From: Rheinheimera hassiensis
GTDB taxonomy: Bacteria; Pseudomonadota; Gammaproteobacteria; Enterobacterales; Alteromonadaceae
Length of the DNA stretch: 64,000 nt
Assembly: GCF_022436675.1 (NCBI RefSeq)
Contig: NZ_JAKUJZ010000004.1
Location: 372,001 to 436,000, forward strand
Direction: 5' to 3'
Part shown: positions 1 through 11,942 of the stretch, one piece after another
Position numbering within the stretch: the first letter of the stretch is position 1
Layout of the letters: every line of letters starts with the position of its first letter
Position numbers and translations under genes: made by a program
The notes under the pieces: model-generated
Told to the model about the DNA's origin: nothing
The model's input: only the letters and a program-made list of their open reading frames with translations
Database searches by the model: none

Positions 1-1
1 G

Positions 2-346
2 ATGATCGTAACCGATGCCATGTCGCCGGTAGGCACCTCAGACAGCGAATTTGCTTTTTTTGACGGCAAAGTGATACGAGAAGGCAATAAACTGACCAAT
101 GCAGACGGTGCGCTGGCTGGCTCGGTGCTGGATATGGCCGCCGCCGTGCAGTATGCCGTGGAACAGCTTGACGTCAGTGCCGCAGAAGCCTTACGCATGG
201 CGTCGTTGTATCCTGCGCAGTTTTTAGCGCAACCTAATAAAGGCCGCATAGTGGCCGGGGCGCAGGCAGATTTAGTGTTACTGAATAATAACTGGCAGGT
301 GCAGGCTAACTGGATTAACGGTCAGCCGGTATTTACTGCCCAATAA
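2..346 (+). CDS. nagA: N-acetylglucosamine-6-phosphate deacetylase, C-terminal part (5' truncated by window edge)
   Basis: Cytoplasmic amidohydrolase that removes acetate from GlcNAc-6-P to give GlcN-6-P in chitin/GlcNAc catabolism. Only the last ~114 residues are present and the frame is open to the window edge, so the first Met is internal. Visible family signatures are TDAM near the start, LAGSVLDMA, EALRMAS.YPA and the closing G.I..GAQADLVLL barrel strand. The nagP transporter follows 60 bp downstream on the same strand, which fits a nag operon. Call is by recognition of the family C-terminus; the metal ligands lie mostly upstream of the window. Confidence 0.9.
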   Translation: MIVTDAMSPVGTSDSEFAFFDGKVIREGNKLTNADGALAGSVLDMAAAVQYAVEQLDVSAAEALRMASLYPAQFLAQPNKGRIVAGAQADLVLLNNNWQVQANWINGQPVFTAQ

Positions 347-406
347 CATACTAACAAACATATTAATAACATAATAATGGCACAATAATAATAGCGGGGA
401 ATAAAT

Positions 407-1735
407 ATGGACATGACAGCTGAGCAGGCAAAAAGGCGCAGCAGCATACTGCCAATGACAATTATCGGTATTTTATTTTTTATCTTTGGTTTTGTAACCT
501 GGCTAAATGGCTCACTGATTCCATTCTTACGAATTGTCTGTGATTTAAATGAGTTTCAGGCATTGTTTGTTACAGGGGCGTTTTACATTGCTTACGTGGT
601 GATGGCATTACCCATGTCGTTTGTGTTGAATAGAGTGGGTTTTAAGAACGGCATGGTGGTTGGCTTAGTTATTATGGCCGTCGGAGCCACGTTGTTTATC
701 CCCGCAGCGCAAACCGCACAGTATGGCTTGTTCCTGTTGGCATTGTTTGTGTTGGGCACCGGCTTAACGATATTACAAACCGCGTCCAACCCTTACATTG
801 TGTGTATTGGTCCGCGTGAAAGTGCAGCTATGCGTATTAGTATTATGGGGTTGGTAAACAAAGGCGCTGGCATTGTGGTACCAGCATTATTTACTGTGCT
901 GATCTTAACCGGAATGGATCAATTTGATGCACCAGTGTTGGCTGCATTAACCGATGCTGAGCGTGCTTTGCGGTTAAGTGAATTATCTAACCGTCTGGTA
1001 ACACCTTACATTTACATGGCTCTGGCTTTGATAGCGCTGGCGGCTTTTGTTAAATATTCGCCATTGCCTGAGCTGGATTTAAGCAGTAATAACACAGCTA
1101 ACAACGATACCAGCGGACGCTGGACTGACGTATTTGCCCATCCGCAACTGATTCTGGGTGTAGTCGCGTTATTTACTTATGTTGGCGTCGAAGTTATTGC
1201 TGGCGATACTATAGGTCTTTATGGGCAGGGCCTTGGAGTAGAAAATTTTGGTGCATTGACGTCTTATACTATGAGTTTTATGGTGCTGGGTTATATCGTC
1301 GGCGTGTTCTGTATTCCGAAGTACTTGTCGCAAGCCCGCGCACTTCAGGGATCGGCCATCTTTGGCTTATTGTTTACGTTGGGCGTCATGTTTGGTGCAT
1401 CAGATAACAACACAATCGCCAGTCTGTTGCTAGGATGGAGCGGTATTCCTTTGGTACCAGATACTGTGATGTTTTTAGCGTTGTTGGGTTTTGCCAATGC
1501 GTTGGTGTGGCCAGCGGTATGGCCTCTGGCGTTAGAAGGGCTGGGTAAACTTACCAGCACTGGATCTGCGCTACTAATAATGGGTATTGCAGGTGGCGCT
1601 TTATTGCCTTTGCTTTACGGTTATATTGCCCACATTAGCGGCAATAGCCAGCAGGCATATTGGATCATGCTGCCTTGCTATAGCTTTATCCTTTTTTATG
1701 CTTTTAAGGGCCATACTATGCGGCGCTGGCGGTAG
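407..1735 (+). CDS. nagP: N-acetylglucosamine MFS transporter (NagP-type, FucP/glucose-galactose family)
   Basis: Inner-membrane major facilitator, 442 aa with about 12 hydrophobic segments, that brings GlcNAc into the cytoplasm by cation symport in the family. The N-terminus carries the FucP/GluP-like stretch GILFFIFGFVTWLNGSLIPF and the conserved ILQTASNPYIV segment near residue 125. A GGGGA ribosome site precedes the ATG by 6 nt. It directly follows nagA, so the pair would import and deacetylate GlcNAc. NagP replaces the PTS NagE in Alteromonadales-type genomes (established knowledge). Substrate is inferred from similarity plus context; another hexose is possible but less likely. It converges on the next gene with only ~23 bp between and no clear terminator. 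Confidence 0.88.
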   Translation: MDMTAEQAKRRSSILPMTIIGILFFIFGFVTWLNGSLIPFLRIVCDLNEFQALFVTGAFYIAYVVMALPMSFVLNRVGFKNGMVVGLVIMAVGATLFIPAAQTAQYGLFLLALFVLGTGLTILQTASNPYIVCIGPRESAAMRISIMGLVNKGAGIVVPALFTVLILTGMDQFDAPVLAALTDAERALRLSELSNRLVTPYIYMALALIALAAFVKYSPLPELDLSSNNTANNDTSGRWTDVFAHPQLILGVVALFTYVGVEVIAGDTIGLYGQGLGVENFGALTSYTMSFMVLGYIVGVFCIPKYLSQARALQGSAIFGLLFTLGVMFGASDNNTIASLLLGWSGIPLVPDTVMFLALLGFANALVWPAVWPLALEGLGKLTSTGSALLIMGIAGGALLPLLYGYIAHISGNSQQAYWIMLPCYSFILFYAFKGHTMRRWR

Positions 1736-1758
1736 CTCCTGAACAAATGCGCGGTAGC

Positions 1759-4401
<2,643 letters not shown>

Positions 4402-4460
4402 TACCTTTGTAGCTTAAGCTTTACACCTGCAGGTCTGAGCAGCACTGCAGATAAGTGAAA

Positions 4461-4479
4461 AGCGCTGCAGGACAGCGCT
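4461..4479 (+). other. Hairpin in the kbl leader
   Basis: AGCGCTG and CAGCGCT form a perfect 7-bp stem around a 5-nt loop, between the TetR gene and kbl. There is no U-tract after it, so it does not look like an intrinsic terminator. It may be a weak Rho-type end of the regulator transcript or a leader structure. Confidence 0.4.
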
Positions 4480-4537
4480 ATAAGCTTTACAATGGCGCCG
4501 TTTTTTCTGTTATTTCACCCCCGCAACAGGAGGCTTT

Positions 4538-5734
4538 ATGCGCAATGGCGCGTTTCTGCAACATCTACAACAACAAATAGACGATGTTAAAGCAGAAGGT
4601 TTGTACAAAGCAGAGCGTATTATTACGTCACAACAAAGCGCCGGCGTTACCGTTGGCGGCCAACAGGTACTGAATTTTTGCGCTAACAACTATTTAGGCC
4701 TGGCCAATCACCCGGATTTAATTACCGCTGCACAGCAGGGCTTGCAAAGCCATGGTTTTGGTGTGGCGTCGGTACGTTTTATCTGCGGTACCCAGGATAT
4801 TCATAAAACGCTGGAGCAAAATATCAGCGCATTTTTAGGCACGGAAGATACTATTTTGTACTCTTCCTGCTTCGATGCCAATGGCGGCTTGTTCGAAACG
4901 ATCTTAGGCGCCGAAGATGCAGTAATTTCTGATGTATTAAACCACGCCTCTATTATTGACGGTGTACGTCTGTGTAAAGCCAAACGTTACCGTTATGCCA
5001 ATAACGATATGCAGGAACTCGAAGCACAGTTAAAACAAGCCGATGCCGATGGCGCACGCTTTAAGCTGATTGCCACCGACGGCGTATTCTCGATGGATGG
5101 CGTAATAGCCGACTTAAAATCCGTGTGCGATCTGGCTGATAAATACGGCGCCATGGTAATGGTAGATGACAGCCATGCGGTGGGTTTTGTTGGCAAAAAT
5201 GGCCGTGGTACCCATGAATATTGCGATGTGATGAACCGCGTCGATATTATTACCGGCACCCTGGGTAAGGCCCTCGGCGGTGCGTCCGGTGGCTATACCT
5301 CCGGCAAAAAAGAAGTAATCGAATGGCTGCGTCAGCGCTCACGGCCGTATCTGTTCTCTAACTCGCTGGCACCGTCTATTGTTATCGCCTCTATTAAGGT
5401 GCTGGAGATGCTGGCATCGGGCGATGCGCTGCGGGCTAAGCTTTGGGATAACGCCAATTATTTCCGCGAAAAAATGTCTGCTGCCGGCTTTACGCTAGCC
5501 GGTAAAGATCATGCCATTATTCCGGTAATGCTGGGCGATGCCAAAGTAGCGGCAGAAATGGCCAAACGCATGCTGGCCGAAGGCATTTACGTAGTGGGTT
5601 TCTCTTTCCCGGTAGTGCCAAAGGGCCAGGCGCGGATCCGCACACAAATTTCAGCAGCACATACAACAGAGCAACTGGATAAAGCAATTGATGCCTTTAT
5701 CCGTATTGGTAAAGACATGGGCGTGATCGCATAA
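4538..5734 (+). CDS. kbl: 2-amino-3-ketobutyrate CoA ligase (glycine C-acetyltransferase)
   Basis: PLP enzyme that splits 2-amino-3-oxobutyrate with CoA into glycine and acetyl-CoA, the second step of threonine degradation. At 398 aa it matches the E. coli enzyme in length. The Schiff-base lysine is in [12 protein letters not shown] at residue 244, and the PLP Asp/His motif VDDSHAVGF is near residues 208-216. An AGGAGG Shine-Dalgarno lies 6 nt before the ATG. tdh follows after 15 bp, so the two enzymes are co-transcribed and channel the unstable intermediate. Confidence 0.97.
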   Translation: MRNGAFLQHLQQQIDDVKAEGLYKAERIITSQQSAGVTVGGQQVLNFCANNYLGLANHPDLITAAQQGLQSHGFGVASVRFICGTQDIHKTLEQNISAFLGTEDTILYSSCFDANGGLFETILGAEDAVISDVLNHASIIDGVRLCKAKRYRYANNDMQELEAQLKQADADGARFKLIATDGVFSMDGVIADLKSVCDLADKYGAMVMVDDSHAVGFVGKNGRGTHEYCDVMNRVDIITGTLGKALGGASGGYTSGKKEVIEWLRQRSRPYLFSNSLAPSIVIASIKVLEMLASGDALRAKLWDNANYFREKMSAAGFTLAGKDHAIIPVMLGDAKVAAEMAKRMLAEGIYVVGFSFPVVPKGQARIRTQISAAHTTEQLDKAIDAFIRIGKDMGVIA

Positions 5735-5749
5735 GGGCGGGGCGTGAAA

Positions 5750-6775
5750 ATGAAAGCATTAGCAAAGTTAAAAGCAGAACCGGGCATATGGCAAACCGAA
5801 GTCGACAAGCCGGAAGTGGGCCCGAATGATGTATTAATCCGCATCAAAAAGACCGCTATTTGTGGCACCGACGTGCATATTTACAAATGGGATGAGTGGG
5901 CGCAAAACACTATTCCGCACGGTATGGTGGTAGGCCATGAATACGTGGGCGTAATAGAGGGCATGGGCTCGGAAGTACGCGGTTTCAGCATTGGTGACCG
6001 TGTCTCCGGTGAGGGCCATATTACCTGTGGCTACTGCCGTAATTGCCGTGCCGGTAGGGTGCATTTATGCCGCAACACTATTGGCGTGGGGGTTAACCGC
6101 GCCGGCTCTTTTGCCGAGTATTTGGTTATTCCGGCCTACAATGCCTTTAAACTGGCGGATAATATTCCGGATAATATCGCTGCTATTTTCGACCCGTTTG
6201 GTAATGCGGTGCATACAGCCTTGTCATTCGATTTAGTCGGTGAAGACGTGCTGATCACCGGTGCCGGCCCCATAGGTATTATGGCTGCGGCTGTGGCGCG
6301 CCACGTGGGTGCCCGCCATGTGGTGATCACCGATGTTAACCCGTACCGGCTGGAACTGGCGCTGAAAATGGGCGCTACCCGCGCGGTGGATGTTAGTAAG
6401 CAAAATTTGAAAGATGTGATGAAAGAGCTGGGTATGACAGAGGGCTTTGACGTTGGCCTGGAAATGTCCGGTGTGCCGGCGGCGTTTCGCGCCATGCTGG
6501 ATACCATGAACCACGGTGGTAAAATTGCCATGCTGGGTATTCCGCCTTCTGATATGGCGGTAGACTGGAATAAAGTGATTTTCAAAGGCCTGGTGATTAA
6601 AGGCATTTATGGTCGTGAGATGTTTGAAACCTGGTACAAGATGGCCAGCCTGATTCAATCCGGGCTGGATTTAACACCCATGGTAACGCATGAGCTACCG
6701 ATGGAGCAGTTTCAGCAAGGCTTTGATATTATGTGCTCCGGCCAATCCGGCAAAGTGGTATTGAACTGGTCTTAA
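5750..6775 (+). CDS. tdh: L-threonine 3-dehydrogenase
   Basis: Zinc-dependent, NAD+-linked medium-chain dehydrogenase, 341 aa, which oxidises threonine to 2-amino-3-ketobutyrate for Kbl. The catalytic zinc Cys is in [11 protein letters not shown] (residue 38) and the structural zinc cluster is [15 protein letters not shown]. The Rossmann glycines are in [18 protein letters not shown] lies two codons upstream (5744), but the ATG at 5750 gives the family N-terminus [10 protein letters not shown] and sits 6-8 nt after GGGCGGGG. An intrinsic terminator follows. Confidence 0.97.
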   Translation: MKALAKLKAEPGIWQTEVDKPEVGPNDVLIRIKKTAICGTDVHIYKWDEWAQNTIPHGMVVGHEYVGVIEGMGSEVRGFSIGDRVSGEGHITCGYCRNCRAGRVHLCRNTIGVGVNRAGSFAEYLVIPAYNAFKLADNIPDNIAAIFDPFGNAVHTALSFDLVGEDVLITGAGPIGIMAAAVARHVGARHVVITDVNPYRLELALKMGATRAVDVSKQNLKDVMKELGMTEGFDVGLEMSGVPAAFRAMLDTMNHGGKIAMLGIPPSDMAVDWNKVIFKGLVIKGIYGREMFETWYKMASLIQSGLDLTPMVTHELPMEQFQQGFDIMCSGQSGKVVLNWS

Positions 6776-6796
6776 TGTAGCGCCATGGCCACAACG

Positions 6797-6824
6797 AAAA
6801 AGCGAACTGAGGTTCGCTTTTTTT
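6797..6824 (+). terminator. Intrinsic terminator after kbl-tdh
   Basis: AAAAAGCGAAC pairs with GTTCGCTTTTT around a TGAG loop, followed by more T. It lies 22 bp after the tdh stop. Confidence 0.9.
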
Positions 6825-6990
6825 ATGTCCGCTTTTTTGTCAGTAACATAAGGTTACAGGTGTATCTTTGAATTTTAATTTATTAAATTATTGATTTTTA
6901 AATAAATAATTAGTTGGATTGGTTTATGCATTGTACTGATGCAAGCTATTGCATTTACTACAACCAATAACAAAATTCAGAGGTATATCC

Positions 6991-7485
6991 ATGTTGAAGT
7001 CTATATTGTTTGCTCTATCAGCTTTGGTACTGAGCAGTCTGGCGCTACCGCAGAACGTGCAGGCCGCACCTATCATGACACAAGAATTCCTGTTTGATGA
7101 TGGCACCAGTTTTGGTGTGCTGTCTGTTGATCTGGATAACATTGACGAGTTCGGTAATGTACTTGAGTGGGAAGCGTTTGAACTGTTCGGTTTTACCATC
7201 GGTGAGAGCTTTCTGTTTCTGGCTGAATATGACCCGTTCAACCTGGCTGCAGGTTTTAGCTTCTTAAACTTCGACGTAAATGATATCTCCAACTCATTTG
7301 CTTTCCAGGGCTTCTGGGACGGCGCTTTTGGTGAAGGTTTCATTGACATTTTCAGCACGGATGGCGAGTTCGTTGATGCTGGTGCCTTCTCTTTAAGCAA
7401 TGCCACTTTGGTGTCTGAACCAGCAACAGTATTTCTGATGTTGGGTGCGATTGGTGGTTTATTACTACGCCGCCGTCAAGGTTAA
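6991..7485 (+). CDS. Secreted PEP-CTERM-like sorting-domain protein
   Basis: 164 aa protein of unknown function. The N-terminus MLKSILFALSALVLSSLAL..AQAA is a signal peptide. The C-terminus is a tripartite sorting signal: SEPATVF, then a hydrophobic helix LMLGAIGGLL, then LRRRQG. That is the pattern recognised by exosortase (EpsH family) in PEP-CTERM systems. The mature part is acidic and rich in Phe, Gly and Asp with no recognised domain. The ATG at 6991 is chosen because it follows an AGAGG site; a TTG 14 codons upstream is in frame but would spoil the signal peptide. No exosortase gene is in the window. A large secreted subtilase follows 340 bp downstream. Confidence 0.75.
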   Translation: MLKSILFALSALVLSSLALPQNVQAAPIMTQEFLFDDGTSFGVLSVDLDNIDEFGNVLEWEAFELFGFTIGESFLFLAEYDPFNLAAGFSFLNFDVNDISNSFAFQGFWDGAFGEGFIDIFSTDGEFVDAGAFSLSNATLVSEPATVFLMLGAIGGLLLRRRQG

Positions 7486-7825
7486 GTGTCAGCTTTTTTA
7501 TCAGTGAAATTATTTGTAATTAACAACTATGGCGGCTTGTTTACACATGTTGTTCCTGCTGTCAGGGGCAACATGGTTGCCATGGTTGGGGTGGTAACCC
7601 ATATTTAAGTGTCTGCTTTTTATACATGTCTGTCAGGCGGCTTTTACATTTGGCCATGTTGTCGGCAGAGATAAAAGCAAAGCAGATTGAAGGAATCCAG
7701 GTTAAAAAAGAGTGCTCGAATAAATATCGTCAGATGCCGTGAGAAGTTCACAGCCTTGGTTTAACAAAACCTGACTGTGTGTTTGCACAGCTCTGATGGG
7801 TAATAAAAATAAACGGAGATATTAC
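7486..7825 (+). other. 340-bp intergenic region upstream of the subtilase gene
   Basis: No gene is supported here. A hairpin GGCAAC-ATG-GTTGCC lies at 7567-7581 without a U-tract. A short GGTTT/AAACC stem lies just before the subtilase gene, in the segment around 7758-7772. No clear terminator for the PEP-CTERM gene and no confident sigma-70 promoter were seen. Confidence 0.4.
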
Positions 7826-10800
7826 ATGCGATTTAACAGAATTATGTCCAGAACTGCGCTAGCAGTTGCAGTAGCTGTCGGCGCGGTCCACGCCAATGCA
7901 CTGGCAAACCAATATGAAGTGACCGTCGACCCAAGCCAACTACGTCAGGTAGCCGACGATAGCACAGACGCAGTGCCTTATATCGTTCAGGTGAAAGGCA
8001 AAAGCGGCGTAGAAAGAGCAGAAGAGCTTGGTGAACTGCTACCCGCCAGGCAATCAGTTGCCCGGGCGCTGAACCGCTATAATGCCGGCTCAGCTAAAAT
8101 GCAAAGCTATACTAATAGCTTAAAAGCGTTCCACCAGGAACTGGCGGCACAAACCGGTGCAGTACAGGTTATTTATTCCTACACACACACCTTCAATGGT
8201 TTCTCTGCCAAAATGACGGCAGCACAAGCTGAAGCAATGCGCAGCCTGCCGAACGTTGTTGGCGTATGGCGTGATGAAGCTCAGCAATTGACAACATCAA
8301 ATACCCCGGCGTTTCTTGAACTGACAGGCTCGCCTGAAGGTTTACACACTCTGGGTGTGAAAGGCGAAGATGTTGTTATTGGTATTGTTGACAGCGGTAT
8401 TTGGCCAGAACATCCAAGTTTCGCTGACGATGGTTCATACGGCCCACTGGCTGGCTGGGCCGGAGTGTGTGATACCGGTGAAGATGCTGATTTTAGCTGT
8501 AGCAATAAGCTGATTGGCGCACGCTACTATAAAAACTCTTTCGAAAGCGTGTATCAGTTACAACCGGGTGAGTTTGTCTCACCACGTGATGCTGATAACC
8601 ATGGTACTCACGTTGCATCAACCGCTGGTGGTAACGAAGGTGTAACGGCTGTATTTAATGGTACTGCTGTTGCAACCGTATCCGGTATCGCGCCGCGCGC
8701 ACGTATCGCTATGTATAAAGCCTGTTGGAACAGCAGTTACGTTAGCCCGGAGGGGGTAAATGAGCGTGGCTGTTTCTATGGCGATACCATGGCCGCTATT
8801 GACCAAGCCGTAGCTGATGGTGTTGATGTTATTAACTATTCTATTGGTGGTAGTTTAACCGATTTAACCACCTTAGCTGTAGCGGCGAAGCTGCGTGCTA
8901 CTCAAGCCGGTGTATTTGTAGCTGTATCAGCCGGTAACGATGGCCCGGGTGCAGGTACTATTGGTACTCCGGCACCATGGGTGACCACTGTTGCGGCATC
9001 GACGTATGATGGTACCAGTATTGCCAATGGTATTGAGGTAACTGCAGGTCCGCTGCAGGGTACTTATATTGCCGTTGAAGGCGGTACTTCTAAACCTTTG
9101 AGCGAAACCGGCAATATCACTGCCGACATTGCGGTTGCTACTCCGATTGAAGCTTGTACACCACTAAGTAATGCGGTTGAGCTGGCAGGTAAGTTTGCGC
9201 TTATTCAGCGCGGCACCTGTAGCTTTGACATTAAACTGGCCGCTGCAGAAGCTGCCGGTGCTGTAGGGGTTATTGTATATAACAATACTACTGCTTCTCC
9301 ATCTGTTATGGGTGGCTCAAGTAGTTTTGCTATTCCAGCGGTAATGACTACGCTGACTGCAGGTAATGCGTTTAACGCTGAAGTTACCGCTGGTGGTACT
9401 GTTAGTGTAACAATGAGCCCGTCTGTATTTGTTAATGATGTAGTTGAAGTAGGCAACCTGATGGCGGGTTTCTCGTCACGTGGCCCTAACTTGGCAACGT
9501 CTGATGTTATCAAGCCTGATATTACTGCACCGGGCGTTAAAATTCTGGCCGGCGCGTCATCTGAGCCTATGTTAGCTGCGCACGGTAATAGCTTTACCTA
9601 TCTGCAGGGGACTTCTATGTCCAGCCCGCATATTGCAGGTATGGCTGCTCTGGTAAAAGAAGCTAACCCAAGCTGGACACCTGCGATGATTAAATCTGCG
9701 CTGATGACTACAGCACGTCAGGATTTAACCAAAGAAAACGGTGTTACACCAGCAGATCCGTTTGATTTTGGTGCAGGCCATGCGGTACCAAACAAAGCGA
9801 CTAACCCAGGTTTAACTTACGACATCAGCAATCTGGATTACTTTGCCTTCCTGTGTGGTATTGGCAACCGTGCCTTCGTACTAAGCGCAAGTGGTTTCTC
9901 CTGTGATGCATTTGAAGCGGCTAATTACGACACTGATCCAAGCCAGCTAAACCTGCCATCACTGGCTATTGGCGAGTTGTCTGGTACAGAAACCTTATAC
10001 CGTGAAGTAACGGATGTTAGCGGTTCTGCCTCTGTTTATACGGCAACAATTGAAGCACCGGCCGGTGTTGATGTTACTGTTGTGGGTGGCAATAGCATGG
10101 CAGTGTCTGCCAATGGTAAAGCGGCGTATGGTTTAACCTTTAAACCAAACCAAAGCGCTGTTATCGGGCAATGGGCATTTGGTGCTATTACCTGGTCTGA
10201 CGGTGTGCACAGCGTGCGCAGCCCGATCGCGGTCAGAGTAGTACCACCAAAACTGATTGATGCGCCGGCCAATATCGCCGCGTCAGTAGTGGCTAAAGCC
10301 GGTCGTATTAGCTTCCCTGTGGTAATGAATTACACCGGTTCGACCAGTGCCAGCATTGTCGGCCTGAATGCACCAGCAGGCTCCAGCCGCACCATCACGC
10401 AGGATCCTGATAGTACTTTCAGCTTCAATGAGCCAGGCTTAGGTTTACATACTTTCGAAGTGCCGGCTGGTACCAGAGTCTTGCGTTTTAGCTTGTATGA
10501 AGCTTTGGCTAATGTGCCAGGTGCTGATTTAGATATGTATGTTTATCGTTGTATTGCGTCTTCTTGTACTGCTGTAGGGTCTTCAGCCAGTAATGGTGGC
10601 AATGAGCAGGTAACACTACTGGATCCAGCTCCTGCGGCTAATGGCGCTGCCGGTGACTTCTATCTGGTATTCGTGCATGCCTACGACCTGTTAGGTCAGG
10701 CGACAGTTAACTACACTATGCCATTATGGGTAGTGGGCACAAATCAGGGGAATACCAGAGTTGCCGCAAGCACCAGGGCAATTGAAGGGCGTTCTAACAA

Positions 10801-10921
10801 TGTTACTGTGCAAACATCTAACCTGACTGCCAGTCCACTCCCATATCTGGGCGTGGTATCGTTCAAAGGTGCTGATGGCCTTGAGCAGGCAACAACCTTG
10901 CTGGAAGTAACAGCAAACTGA
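7826..10921 (+). CDS. Secreted subtilisin-like serine peptidase (S8) with inserted PA domain
   Basis: 1031 aa extracellular protease. Order of parts: signal peptide (residues 1 to ~27, ending ANALA); I9-type propeptide (about 45-155); S8 catalytic domain with Asp189 (GIVDSGIW), His259 (DNHGTHVAS) and Ser597 (GTSMSSPH); a PA domain inserted between His and Ser (about 430-530, GKFALIQRGTCSF); and a C-terminal ~350-residue beta-rich region resembling Fn3-like and pre-peptidase modules. This architecture matches cucumisin/lactocepin-type subtilases. The ATG at 7826 follows CGGAG by 7 nt; an in-frame ATG 10 codons upstream lacks a ribosome site. A terminator follows. It probably feeds on proteins outside the cell. 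Confidence 0.93.
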   Translation: MRFNRIMSRTALAVAVAVGAVHANALANQYEVTVDPSQLRQVADDSTDAVPYIVQVKGKSGVERAEELGELLPARQSVARALNRYNAGSAKMQSYTNSLKAFHQELAAQTGAVQVIYSYTHTFNGFSAKMTAAQAEAMRSLPNVVGVWRDEAQQLTTSNTPAFLELTGSPEGLHTLGVKGEDVVIGIVDSGIWPEHPSFADDGSYGPLAGWAGVCDTGEDADFSCSNKLIGARYYKNSFESVYQLQPGEFVSPRDADNHGTHVASTAGGNEGVTAVFNGTAVATVSGIAPRARIAMYKACWNSSYVSPEGVNERGCFYGDTMAAIDQAVADGVDVINYSIGGSLTDLTTLAVAAKLRATQAGVFVAVSAGNDGPGAGTIGTPAPWVTTVAASTYDGTSIANGIEVTAGPLQGTYIAVEGGTSKPLSETGNITADIAVATPIEACTPLSNAVELAGKFALIQRGTCSFDIKLAAAEAAGAVGVIVYNNTTASPSVMGGSSSFAIPAVMTTLTAGNAFNAEVTAGGTVSVTMSPSVFVNDVVEVGNLMAGFSSRGPNLATSDVIKPDITAPGVKILAGASSEPMLAAHGNSFTYLQGTSMSSPHIAGMAALVKEANPSWTPAMIKSALMTTARQDLTKENGVTPADPFDFGAGHAVPNKATNPGLTYDISNLDYFAFLCGIGNRAFVLSASGFSCDAFEAANYDTDPSQLNLPSLAIGELSGTETLYREVTDVSGSASVYTATIEAPAGVDVTVVGGNSMAVSANGKAAYGLTFKPNQSAVIGQWAFGAITWSDGVHSVRSPIAVRVVPPKLIDAPANIAASVVAKAGRISFPVVMNYTGSTSASIVGLNAPAGSSRTITQDPDSTFSFNEPGLGLHTFEVPAGTRVLRFSLYEALANVPGADLDMYVYRCIASSCTAVGSSASNGGNEQVTLLDPAPAANGAAGDFYLVFVHAYDLLGQATVNYTMPLWVVGTNQGNTRVAASTRAIEGRSNNVTVQTSNLTASPLPYLGVVSFKGADGLEQATTLLEVTAN

Positions 10922-10940
10922 TCGTATGGTAATTGAAAGG

Positions 10941-10968
10941 GCCCGGTTGAAAAACCGGGCTTTTTTTT
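10941..10968 (+). terminator. Intrinsic terminator after the S8 peptidase gene
   Basis: GCCCGGTT and AACCGGGC form an 8-bp stem with a 4-nt loop, followed by eight T. Confidence 0.93.
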
Positions 10969-11054
10969 AACTAAAACTGCCGCGGTAAGGCTTAATAAGC
11001 TGGCCTATACTGAATAAGCGACTTATAACGCCCGGGAGCGGCTGGGAGCTTGTT

Positions 11055-11852
11055 GTGCTGACAGCTAGACGTAGTCAACCGCGGCAACTATTGTGGCTTA
11101 ACTTACTGCTACTAATGGCTGCCTTAGTAAGTGCTTGTGTACGTGCTGACACCTTGCCCCGTAATACGATGACAGGGCCTGCTGATTACAAGCTGATTTT
11201 TATGTCGCTATTGCTGTTACTGGTTATCGCGTTATTAGGCTTTATTACCTTCAGGTCTCGCCGCATGGCTTTGGCCTTACGAGCCGAAATAGCCCGCCAT
11301 GCACAAACCGAACAGCAACTGATTGAACGTAATAAAGAGTTGCTGCAACTGGCCAGCACCGATCTTCTTACCGGCTTATTAAACCGGCGTGCGGTTATGC
11401 AGCAAGCACTAAGTGAACTGCGCCGTGCTAAGCGATACCAGAAAGATTTAGCTGTACTGATGTTGGATATCGATCACTTTAAACAGATTAATGACCAGTA
11501 TGGTCATGCTGCCGGTGACAAAGTGCTGCGTGATTTTGCCTTGCTATGCCAACAGAGCATCCGCGACACAGATTTACTCGGCCGTTACGGTGGTGAGGAG
11601 TTTATTCTGGTACTGCCAGAAATTGATTTGCAAACCGCTATTATGTCAGCCGAGCGGCTTCGCATGACAGTGGCACAACATAATTTTACCCTTACCGACA
11701 GTACAGTGTTGCAGCTTAGTTGCAGTATTGGCATTGCCATGTACCTGCCAGAGCGTGACGATTTGGATAAGCTGCTATTAAGGGCTGATCAGGCGTTGTA
11801 TCAGGCCAAGCATCAGGGCCGTAATCGGTGTGCCGTGCAAACAGGTGTTTAG
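11055..11852 (+). CDS. Membrane-anchored GGDEF diguanylate cyclase
   Basis: 265 aa. The C-terminal GGDEF domain (about residues 100-262) has the active site YGGEEF and the metal-binding DIDHFKQINDQYGHAAGD, so it should make cyclic di-GMP from two GTP. The N-terminus has two hydrophobic segments (about 13-30 and 46-66) linked by a short periplasmic loop, and a helical linker leads to GGDEF. The first segment ends with VSAC, which resembles a lipobox, although the second segment argues for an ordinary membrane anchor. No RxxD inhibitory site was noticed in the usual place. The start is GTG after GGGAG. It lies just upstream of pstS and its Pho box, with no terminator between. Confidence 0.88.
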   Translation: MLTARRSQPRQLLWLNLLLLMAALVSACVRADTLPRNTMTGPADYKLIFMSLLLLLVIALLGFITFRSRRMALALRAEIARHAQTEQQLIERNKELLQLASTDLLTGLLNRRAVMQQALSELRRAKRYQKDLAVLMLDIDHFKQINDQYGHAAGDKVLRDFALLCQQSIRDTDLLGRYGGEEFILVLPEIDLQTAIMSAERLRMTVAQHNFTLTDSTVLQLSCSIGIAMYLPERDDLDKLLLRADQALYQAKHQGRNRCAVQTGV

Positions 11853-11872
11853 AAACCAGATAAAAATGCCCA

Positions 11873-11890
11873 CTGTCATATTACTGAAAT
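11873..11890 (+). promoter_or_regulatory. Pho box upstream of pstS
   Basis: CTGTCAT-ATTA-CTGAAAT, a 7-4-7 direct repeat close to the PhoB consensus, ends 52 bp before the pstS ATG. Sequence shows the repeat; PhoB binding is inferred. Confidence 0.75.
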
Positions 11891-11942
11891 AAAAATGCAG
11901 CAAACTAGCACCAGTTCAACATCGGACAACCGAGGAATTACC

